This document shows, piece after piece, positions 16,325-21,432 of a stretch of 21,432 nucleotides of DNA. The translations under genes and the position numbers were made by a program. A model generated the notes under the pieces. That model ran no database searches, was not told the DNA's origin, and was given only the letters and a program-made list of their open reading frames with translations. The first letter of the stretch is position 1. Each line of letters starts with the position of its first letter. Origin of the DNA: Treponema sp. (GTDB lineage Bacteria; Spirochaetota; Spirochaetia; Treponematales; Treponemataceae); NCBI GenBank assembly GCA_016293005.1, contig JAEDFA010000034.1, forward strand, positions 1 to 21,432, in the 5' to 3' direction.

Positions 16325-17161
16325 TTAAGCAACATAAACTTCAAGACGATTTTTTCTTACAGGATGCTGCATTCTTACAATTGCTTTTTTTTCAATCTGA
16401 CGGATTCTCTCTTTTGTAAGATTAAATCTGTCCCCGATTTCTTGAAGGCTCATCTCTTTTTCGCCGTCAAGACCATATCTCATTCTCAATACACGCCTTT
16501 CAACAGGTTTTAAAGAACTCATCGCTTTATCAAGTTCATCTTTTAAAGAATTATTAAGACATTCATCTTCCGGACGAGGATTAATTTTGTCTTCAATAAA
16601 ATCAATCATCGTTGCAGAAGAGTCAGAAGAATCAATCTCCTGATCAAGAGATATCATATCACCTGAAATATGAAGCATCTCTTTTACATAACTGTCAGAA
16701 AGATTCAACATTTTTGCAACCTGTTCAAATTCATTATGTTCCGATTTAGTTTTATAAACACAGTTAAATGCTTTTTTAATCTTAGTGATTTCCAGCGTCT
16801 TATTCACAGGAATTCGAATCATGCGGCCTTTATCTGAAATAGCGCGTAAAATCGACTGGCGAATCCACCAGACAGCGTAAGAAATAAATTTATAGCCTTT
16901 AGAAGGTTCAAATTTTTCTATGGCAATTAAAAGACCAATATTGCCTTCACTTATTAAATCTTCAAGGTCAAGACCGTGATTCTGATATTTTTTTGCAATT
17001 GTAATAACAAACCTGAGATTTGATTTGACAATTTTTTCTTTTGCACTGATATCTCCGTTTTTTGCTTTTTTTGCAAGTTCAAGTTCTTCAGAAGGAGTTA
17101 AAAGCGGAATTTTTTTAATTTCATTTAAATAATAATCAATTACTTCATCGTCTTTTGCCAT
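16325..17161 (-). CDS. RNA polymerase sigma-70 family factor, group 2-like (alternative sigma)
   Basis: This 278-residue sigma factor lacks the acidic region 1.1 of housekeeping RpoD. Region 1.2 is at residues 6-40 (VIDYYLNEIKKIPLLTPSEE), regions 2.1-2.4 follow (NLRFVITIAKKY, DLEDLISEGNIGLL, FEPSKGYKFISYAVWWIRQSI), then IRIPVN in region 3. Region 4 holds RRVLRMRYGLDG and the helix-turn-helix SLQEIGDRFNLTKERIRQIEKKAI. Because regions 2.4 and 4.2 are close to the primary type, it probably reads promoters resembling sigma-70 sites. An AAGGGG ribosome site lies 6 bases before the ATG. A sigma-54-type promoter sits upstream, so expression may depend on RpoN. The size is near that of Borrelia RpoS; orthology is not shown. 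From memory, the T. pallidum counterpart is TP1012. Confidence 0.9.
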   Translation of the reverse strand: MAKDDEVIDYYLNEIKKIPLLTPSEELELAKKAKNGDISAKEKIVKSNLRFVITIAKKYQNHGLDLEDLISEGNIGLLIAIEKFEPSKGYKFISYAVWWIRQSILRAISDKGRMIRIPVNKTLEITKIKKAFNCVYKTKSEHNEFEQVAKMLNLSDSYVKEMLHISGDMISLDQEIDSSDSSATMIDFIEDKINPRPEDECLNNSLKDELDKAMSSLKPVERRVLRMRYGLDGEKEMSLQEIGDRFNLTKERIRQIEKKAIVRMQHPVRKNRLEVYVA

Positions 17162-17199
17162 AATTTTCCCCTTGCTAAAAAAATTCTTTCTTTATATTA

Positions 17200-17215
17200 T
17201 GCAATAATTATGCCA
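17200..17215 (-). promoter_or_regulatory. Sigma-54 (RpoN) promoter of the sigma-factor gene
   Basis: On the minus strand the sequence TGGCATAATTATTGCA has the -24 GG (17214-17213) and the -12 GC (17202-17201) exactly 10 bases apart. It matches 10 of 12 defined bases of TGGCACG-N4-TTGCW. Transcription should start near 17189, giving a 28-base leader that contains the AAGGGG ribosome site. Alternative sigma-70 pairs here have poor -35 boxes or wrong spacing. Confidence 0.6.
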
Positions 17216-17414
17216 ATTAAGATTTAACATCAAAAAAACAGCAAATTTTATAAAAAAAAGTCGTTTTCAGAAAAAACAGGCGCTTTTTACAAGTTGATAA
17301 AAAAATCAGCGGTTACTTTTGACACACTTAAATTTTCACAAACAAAAACAGTATCAAAATGATACATTTTTTTTTATTTTGTTCATATAAAATGCAAAAA
17401 ATTTTCTTTTTTTA

Positions 17415-17443
17415 TTGACTTCTAAAAAAAATTTTCATAAATT
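17415..17443 (+). promoter_or_regulatory. groES promoter, upstream candidate
   Basis: TTGACT (17415-17420), 17 bases, TAAATT (17438-17443). The predicted start near 17450 gives a leader of about 70 bases containing the whole inverted repeat at 17471-17501, which would then act as an RNA hairpin or a downstream operator. Confidence 0.45.
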
Positions 17444-17464
17444 TATTGGTAATAAAACTTTAAT

Positions 17465-17493
17465 TTTAAATCAATGAAAATTTAATCTATATT
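17465..17493 (+). promoter_or_regulatory. groES promoter, downstream candidate
   Basis: TTTAAA (17465-17470), 17 bases, TATATT (17488-17493). The start would be near 17500, giving a 20-base leader. The inverted repeat 17471-17501 would cover its spacer, -10 box and start site, the usual position of a repressor operator. Confidence 0.45.
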
Positions 17494-17501
17494 TTCATTG
17501 A
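17471..17501. promoter_or_regulatory. Inverted repeat before groES, CIRCE-like geometry, probable heat-shock operator
   Basis: TCAATGAAAAT (17471-17481) and ATTTTCATTGA (17491-17501) are perfect 11-base reverse complements with a 9-base spacer. The HrcA operator CIRCE also uses two arms (9 bases) around a 9-base spacer before groES, but its arms are TTAGCACTC/GAGTGCTAA, which this is not. It overlaps one groES promoter candidate and ends 9 bases before the AGGAG ribosome site. A repressor-binding role is inference. Confidence 0.55.
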
Positions 17502-17521
17502 CTTTTCTTTAGGAGCATAAA

Positions 17522-17794
17522 ATGAAAATTAAACCATTAGCAGACCGTATTCTTGTAAAAAACGACAAGGCAGAAACAAAAACTGCAAGCGGAATCATAA
17601 TCCCTGATGCAGCACAGGAAAAAACTCAAACAGCATCTGTAGTAGAAATTGGCGAAGGAACAGATGATGTAAAAATCACAGTAAAAAAAGGCGACCACAT
17701 CATGTACGACAAATATTCTGGAACACAAATCAAAATGGACGGTGAAGAATATTTAATCCTTAAAATGCAGGATGTAATTGCAATAATTGAATAA
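17522..17794 (+). CDS. groES: Co-chaperonin GroES
   Basis: This 90-residue protein is the heptameric lid of the GroEL folding chamber. It begins MKIKPLADRILVK, typical of the family, carries the mobile loop around residues 17-32 (KAETKTASGIIIPDAA), and continues with VVEIGEG, KKGDHIMYDKYSGTQIKMDGEEYLIL and a C-terminal DVIAIIE. Length is near the usual 95. AGGAG at 17511-17515 lies 6 bases before the ATG. There is no groEL after it: the next gene is convergent, so groES stands alone, as I recall in T. pallidum (TP1013). Control by the inverted repeat just upstream is likely. Confidence 0.96.
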   Translation: MKIKPLADRILVKNDKAETKTASGIIIPDAAQEKTQTASVVEIGEGTDDVKITVKKGDHIMYDKYSGTQIKMDGEEYLILKMQDVIAIIE

Positions 17795-17815
17795 AAATCA
17801 AAATTACATTTTTCT

Positions 17816-17855
17816 AAAAAAATCCCCATTAACTTTTTTAAAATTTTAATGGGGA
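17816..17855 (-). terminator. Intrinsic terminator of the minus-strand SurA-like/nusB/TPR operon
   Basis: Read on the minus strand, TCCCCATTAA (17855-17846) pairs perfectly with TTAATGGGGA (17832-17823) around a 13-base AT-rich loop, and seven T follow directly (17822-17816). It lies about 60 bases after the TPR gene stop. In the plus direction the same hairpin lacks a T run, so it would be a weaker end for groES. Confidence 0.8.
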
Positions 17856-17916
17856 CTTATCTAAAAATAATTAATCATTAAATTTATATTAATCAATACA
17901 ATCCAGAAATTTTTAC

Positions 17917-19731
17917 CTACTTTTTATTTTCAATCTGTGACAACAGGAATTTTGCCTCGACATTTCTTGAATTGATGGAAACAGCATAATCTGCATTCAA
18001 CTTTGCATTAAATAAATCTTTCTTTGAAAAATAAATCATGCTGATTCTATAATAAATAAGGCTTTTTAAATAAGAATCATTTACGCGGCCAGTAAGTTTT
18101 GCATACAATTTTAACGCTTTATCTAGCTCACCGTTTGCAAAATAAATATCTGAAAGATTTATACACGATTCATCAGAAACTTGAGCAGAAATATAAAAAT
18201 CCTCCTCTGAATTATAACATTCGTAAACGCAATGTTCATAAAGCGCAAAAGCCTCTCTTTTTAAATGCTTTAACGCTGCAAAATATGCTAAAAATTCAAG
18301 CTGTAAAAATTCAATAGAAGAAGAATTTAAAATGACATTTTTCCAAAAATTTTCATCTTCATCAAAACCATATTTTGCGCACACTGATTTAGAAAGAAGA
18401 TTCCAAGCCTCATCCAGTTTATTCACAGAAATTAAAAACTGAACTGCATAATTTAAAAGAACAGACGGAATTTCATTTTCAACAGAATTTCTTTCAATCA
18501 TCTTGTATAAATCAGAAGTTTTTTCATTGACAGAATAATTCTTTTGATTTTTATATTTTAAATCATACGAAAGAAGATAAAGTTCCGGCGTTTTCAATTT
18601 TTCAAGAGATTTATTCACGCGAAAAACAACATCGCTAAACGGAATTTTAAGCCTATTATCGTATTTTTCCATCTCAAGAGAAGCCATTCCGTAATCCCTA
18701 AGTTCACGCTGCTGAAAACTTTCTGTTTTTGAAACATCAGTTTTATACGAAAAATCTGCATAAACAGAAAGTGCAGGAAAAAAATCTGGAAAATTATTAA
18801 GCGTCAAGAGAATCAAATCAAACGCCGACTCATAATTCTGTTTATCAAAATTCCAGACTGCACTGTTTGTAAGAATCACGGGAAGTTCCGGATAATCGTA
18901 AAAGGAAAAATTTTGAATTCTGTCTATGAAATTTTCACGCACAACTTCTGCAGAATCGTAATCAGAAAGAAAAACATAACAGTCAGAAAGAATAGAAGTA
19001 AGATACGAATCAAGTTTTAAATCAATATGTTTATTGGAAGAAAGCGCAATGTCAGAATAAAAAATGCTGTTTCCGTAATCCTCTGCATCAAAATTACACA
19101 ATGCCCAGAAAAACGGATTTTCAGCATTTTCTGGGGAAAGTTTTTTAGCACTTTCGTAATTACCGGAAATTAAATTTAAAAGTGCGCAATTTACAAGCCA
19201 AGCCTGATTTTTTGAACCTTGATACGCATCAAAATACTCTGAATAAAAATCCATTGAAAAAAGCACACTACTGTCTTTTTCTGAATTGAGAACTTTTGAA
19301 AAAACAGCCTCTGAATAAAGTGAGCCAAATTTTGAGCCTTTTAACTCTTTCCCGTAAAAAACTGCATTGTCAAAATCTTTTTTTTCAAGATAAAGATTTG
19401 TAAGAACTGAGCGAATTTCAAGATTTTCTGGATTTTTTTTTAGACATTCAAGAAGAAATTTTTGCGCACGGTCAGTTTCAGCAATTTTCAGATACCGCTT
19501 TACAATTCCAAGTTGAGTCCAGGAATTAAAAGCCGTTTTTTCGAGTTTTGAAATTTCATTTACAGCATCAGAATAAAAGCCCTGCTGAATCAATGCGTCT
19601 ATCGAATTTAAAGATGATATAAACGATTTCTTCTTTGAAGATTTTGAACATGAAGAAAAAACTGACAGTAAACAAATTACACAGAAAAATGCGTAAAATA
19701 TTTTTTTTGTCAGTTTTTTTATTTTATTCAT
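17917..19731 (-). CDS. Tetratricopeptide-repeat lipoprotein
   Basis: This 604-residue protein has a lipoprotein signal: a basic MNKIKKLTKK, a hydrophobic stretch, then FSSC with Cys28 as the probable lipid site. The rest is helical repeat sequence with TPR character, for example YSDAVNEISKLEK, FLLECLKKNPENLEIRSVLTNLYLEKKDFDNAV, and near the C-terminus INLSDIYFANGELDKALKLYAKL and AKLNADYAVSINSRNVEAKFLL. TPR proteins hold partners, so it may be an envelope scaffold, but no partner is evident. The ATG at 19731 overlaps the nusB stop by 8 bases, which suggests coupling; an in-frame ATG at 19758 would add nine basic residues and is less likely. It ends the operon, about 60 bases before a strong terminator. 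Confidence 0.82.
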   Translation of the reverse strand: MNKIKKLTKKIFYAFFCVICLLSVFSSCSKSSKKKSFISSLNSIDALIQQGFYSDAVNEISKLEKTAFNSWTQLGIVKRYLKIAETDRAQKFLLECLKKNPENLEIRSVLTNLYLEKKDFDNAVFYGKELKGSKFGSLYSEAVFSKVLNSEKDSSVLFSMDFYSEYFDAYQGSKNQAWLVNCALLNLISGNYESAKKLSPENAENPFFWALCNFDAEDYGNSIFYSDIALSSNKHIDLKLDSYLTSILSDCYVFLSDYDSAEVVRENFIDRIQNFSFYDYPELPVILTNSAVWNFDKQNYESAFDLILLTLNNFPDFFPALSVYADFSYKTDVSKTESFQQRELRDYGMASLEMEKYDNRLKIPFSDVVFRVNKSLEKLKTPELYLLSYDLKYKNQKNYSVNEKTSDLYKMIERNSVENEIPSVLLNYAVQFLISVNKLDEAWNLLSKSVCAKYGFDEDENFWKNVILNSSSIEFLQLEFLAYFAALKHLKREAFALYEHCVYECYNSEEDFYISAQVSDESCINLSDIYFANGELDKALKLYAKLTGRVNDSYLKSLIYYRISMIYFSKKDLFNAKLNADYAVSINSRNVEAKFLLSQIENKK

Positions 19732-20164
19732 TCGTTTTTTCCAAATCCTTACGAACATTGTCTAAAACTGCATTAATAAATTTATAGGAATCTTCTGCAC
19801 CAAAATCTTTTGAAATTTCAATTGCTTCATCTATTATAATTACAGAATCAGTTTCTTTCTGGAACATCATCTCGTAAATACTCAATCGCAAAACTGTCAA
19901 AGCAACTTTATTAATTCTGTCTATAGTCCATTTTTCTGACAGTTTTGATTTTATGATGCCGTCAATTTGACTGATATTTTCAACCGTTCCGTTTACAAGC
20001 AATTTCGCAAAAAGGCGTTCCTGTTCGGTTTTGTCTGATTCAGAATCTATCCCCTTATCTTCCAGCCAGCTAAAAGATAAAAGGTCATCTATATTAACAC
20101 CCCCGACTTCCCAGGAATACATAGCCTGAAAAGCGAGAATTCTTCCGTTTCTTCGTTTTGACAC
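19724..20164 (-). CDS. nusB: Transcription antitermination factor NusB
   Basis: A 146-residue all-helical protein that, with NusE (S10), binds boxA RNA and promotes antitermination of rRNA operons. The basic N-terminus SKRRNGRILAFQAMYSWE is the typical NusB opening. KWTIDRINKVALTVLRLSIYEM and the hallmark IDEAIEISKDFGAEDSYKFINAVLDNV follow. Length is normal. The start is GTG, supported by AAGGA 6 bases upstream. It begins 9 bases after the SurA-like gene stop and overlaps the TPR lipoprotein start by 8 bases, so it is the middle gene of a tight three-gene operon. Confidence 0.94.
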   Translation of the reverse strand: MSKRRNGRILAFQAMYSWEVGGVNIDDLLSFSWLEDKGIDSESDKTEQERLFAKLLVNGTVENISQIDGIIKSKLSEKWTIDRINKVALTVLRLSIYEMMFQKETDSVIIIDEAIEISKDFGAEDSYKFINAVLDNVRKDLEKTNE

Positions 20165-20173
20165 AATAAATCC

Positions 20174-21253
20174 TTACCAGTTTAATAATTTCTGTAACGC
20201 ATCGCCAGTTTTCTTGCGTTCAACATTTTCTGGAGTATCAAGTTCTTTTGCAATATCACTTGCAGCCTTTGAAAGATATTCCATTTGTTTCTGCTGAGCA
20301 AGATTTGATTTAATAAAATCGTATACAGTTACTGTTGTTTCTGGCTGAACTACATCGCTTAAAGAAAGCATTTTTGCATCGTATTTTTTAAGAATCGTAT
20401 AGAACTGGAAACTTGATTCAGTTTCGGCAATTTCGGAAATGAAATTCTTTTCTTTTTCGAACAGAGACAGAAGATCTGAATATGAAATTCCTAACTGCAT
20501 TGCACTCTGAGAAGTTTTATTCACAAGAACTTCGCCAGACTGGAAACCAGAATTTTCTTTTTTTGAATCAACTGAAAGCTGAGCAGTAGTAAGTTTTTTA
20601 TCTTTGAATTTTTTATATAAGTCGTTTATTTTTATACGAGCTTTTTCAGCATCTGTTGCTTTTGGAACAATTACAAGATACATTTTAAGCATATCAGACC
20701 AGACATAATTTGCTTTATTTAATTCATAAGCAGCCCGAATTTCTTCGTCAGTAGGACCTACAGAATTTAATTCGTTTTGTTTTTGTGAAATAATATACTG
20801 CTGAACAATAAGCTGATTTTTTAAATACGCTTTATAATCTGAAACAGACATTCCAGTCATCTGCTTCATGTATTCATCTAAAGACATTTTAGTCTGTTCC
20901 TGAACAATCTGTTCAAATTCTGCTTCTGAAATCTGACGACCAACCTGCTGAGAAATGGACTGCATAAAATACTGTTCAACAGTGCTGTCTGGAATTGAAA
21001 TACCGGCTTTTGTTGCAGCCTGAAGAACAACTTTTTCCTGAATCATCGCTTCAAGAACTTTTTCACGGTCGGCAAGGGAAAGTTTTACCCCGTTCTGTGT
21101 TTTTTCGTATGATTCAACACGATTTTTTAAAAGTTTTACTGTAATTGAATCATTTTTAGTAAGTTTTACAACAGCCAGAACCTGTAAATCTGTCTGAGCA
21201 AAAACAATAGAAGCTGCCAATAATGACACCAAAGCAAGTGCAAATTTTTTCAT
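20174..21253 (-). CDS. Exported SurA/parvulin-like chaperone
   Basis: A 359-residue exported protein with a signal peptide (MKKFALALVSLLAASIVFA, cleavage before Gln20). Residues 40-165 resemble the SurA N-terminal chaperone domain: LADREKVLEAMIQEKVVLQAA, and MSVSDYKAYLKNQLIVQQYI as in SurA_N. A parvulin-like domain follows from about 170 (GPTDEEIRAAYE) to 305, but the strand expected to hold the catalytic His (usually xxHIL) reads KMYLVIV, so isomerase activity may be lost. Role: periplasmic chaperone for outer-membrane proteins, by inference. From memory it corresponds to T. pallidum TP1016, a basic membrane protein annotated as a rotamase. Two GGA-containing ribosome motifs precede the ATG. 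It is the first gene of the operon with nusB. Confidence 0.82.
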   Translation of the reverse strand: MKKFALALVSLLAASIVFAQTDLQVLAVVKLTKNDSITVKLLKNRVESYEKTQNGVKLSLADREKVLEAMIQEKVVLQAATKAGISIPDSTVEQYFMQSISQQVGRQISEAEFEQIVQEQTKMSLDEYMKQMTGMSVSDYKAYLKNQLIVQQYIISQKQNELNSVGPTDEEIRAAYELNKANYVWSDMLKMYLVIVPKATDAEKARIKINDLYKKFKDKKLTTAQLSVDSKKENSGFQSGEVLVNKTSQSAMQLGISYSDLLSLFEKEKNFISEIAETESSFQFYTILKKYDAKMLSLSDVVQPETTVTVYDFIKSNLAQQKQMEYLSKAASDIAKELDTPENVERKKTGDALQKLLNW

Positions 21254-21284
21254 ATTTTCCTTTTCCTTAAAATAATGCTAGTCT

Positions 21285-21293
21285 ATTATATCA
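21285..21293 (-). promoter_or_regulatory. Extended -10 promoter of the SurA-like/nusB/TPR operon
   Basis: On the minus strand TGA-TATAAT gives a perfect -10 (21290-21285) with the TG extension. No good -35 is present 17 bases upstream (CATTAT), as can happen with extended -10 promoters. The expected start near 21278 gives a leader of about 25 bases. Confidence 0.6.
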
Positions 21294-21378
21294 CAAAACA
21301 ATAAAAAATAATGAAAGTTACAAAAATTTATATATTTTTGTTATTTATTATAAAATATTGTTTTGACTTAAAACCTTT

Positions 21379-21432
21379 TTATTTATCCAAAGGCAATCCA
21401 CCACTAATTGTTGCACGAATTCGACGAACTCC
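21379..21432 (-). CDS. Possible C-terminal end of a further minus-strand gene
   Basis: From the right edge, one minus-strand frame reads GVRRIRATISGGLPLDK and then TAA at 21381-21379. The basic, glycine-containing sequence looks protein-like and the stop is followed by AT-rich non-coding sequence before the next operon promoter. A second minus-strand frame is also open here, so the choice is uncertain. I do not recognise the protein. Confidence 0.35.
   Translation of the reverse strand, partial: GVRRIRATISGGLPLDK

Larger units (their letters stand above)
17162..17521. other. Divergent regulatory region between the sigma gene and groES
   Basis: A 360-base gap without a convincing gene. From left to right it holds the sigma gene leader and sigma-54 element (to 17215), then about 100 bases of AT-rich sequence with nothing recognised. 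A short hairpin, GTATCA-AAA-TGATAC, follows at 17351-17365 with a run of nine T after one A. The groES promoter candidates and the inverted repeat fill 17415-17501. The hairpin would terminate plus-strand RNA, but no plus-strand transcript is evident upstream of it. Confidence 0.5.

Noticed and set aside
16298..16330. Possible terminator between recG and the sigma gene (GCTTTAAAAA with CTTTTTAAGC)
   Set aside because: The stem needs a bulge, is almost all A-T, has a 13-base loop, and runs into the sigma gene's coding sequence. Too weak to call.
17188..17222. Sigma-70 promoter for the sigma-factor gene
   Set aside because: TATAAA at 17196-17191 has only TAATTG 17 bases upstream, and TTGGCA is only 14 bases from it. 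The sigma-54 reading fits much better.
17351..17375. GTATCA-AAA-TGATAC followed by a T run, as a terminator of a small RNA
   Set aside because: The 6-base stem with a 3-base loop is weak and no promoter for a plus-strand RNA was found upstream: the TTGACA at 17319 and TTGATA at 17294 have no -10 box at proper spacing.
1..21432. Mobile elements, CRISPR arrays, tRNA or rRNA genes, or a defence or biosynthetic island
   Set aside because: All recognised genes are housekeeping or envelope functions with uniform composition; no transposase, integrase, terminal repeats, spaced direct repeats or cloverleaf patterns were seen.

Overview
The window looks like ordinary chromosome from a low-G+C spirochaete of the Treponema type. 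Three things point there. The proteins (RlmJ, glutamine-dependent NadE, DnaE, RecG, NusB, GroES) are spirochaete-compatible and AT-rich. Short spirochaetal lipoboxes (LNSC, FSSC) are present. The block small sigma factor / lone groES / TPR lipoprotein / nusB / SurA-like rotamase matches, from memory, the Treponema pallidum TP1012-TP1016 order. I see no mobile element, CRISPR array, rRNA or tRNA gene.

Layout. 1-144 is the start of a lipoprotein gene (minus strand, runs off the left edge). 357-2243 is a large protein I cannot assign. 2402-2866 is ssb, tail-to-tail with a U32-family Fe-S protein gene (2863-5088, minus). 5222-8091 is nadE-rlmJ. 8102-8796 is a minus-strand pair: a 48-residue protein, then a small exported protein. 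8863-9636 holds a 90-residue unknown protein and a low-molecular-weight phosphotyrosine phosphatase family gene. 9755-16289 is a replication/repair cluster, dnaE-yggT-recG. 16325-17161 (minus) is a group 2-like sigma-70 factor, followed by a 360-base regulatory intergenic region and groES (17522-17794). A minus-strand operon closes the window: SurA-like protein, nusB, TPR lipoprotein (21253 down to 17917). The last 54 bases may be the tail of one more minus-strand gene.

The regulation is the most interesting part. Six operon-leading genes (357, 5088 minus, 5222, 8796 minus, 8863, 9175) have a promoter with an exact 17-base spacer whose -10 box ends only 6-7 bases before the ATG. This predicts leaderless mRNAs with no Shine-Dalgarno sequence. 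Downstream operon genes, and dnaE, groES, the sigma gene and the SurA-like gene, mostly have normal leaders with purine-rich ribosome sites. Two of the leaderless promoters lie back to back with overlapping -35 boxes. The sigma gene is preceded by a good sigma-54 (-24/-12) element, which suggests an RpoN-to-sigma-70 cascade like the RpoN-RpoS pathway of Borrelia. groES carries an 11-bp inverted repeat with a 9-base spacer: the geometry of the CIRCE heat-shock operator, but a different sequence.

All of this comes from reading the sequence. No homology search, folding or promoter scoring was run.
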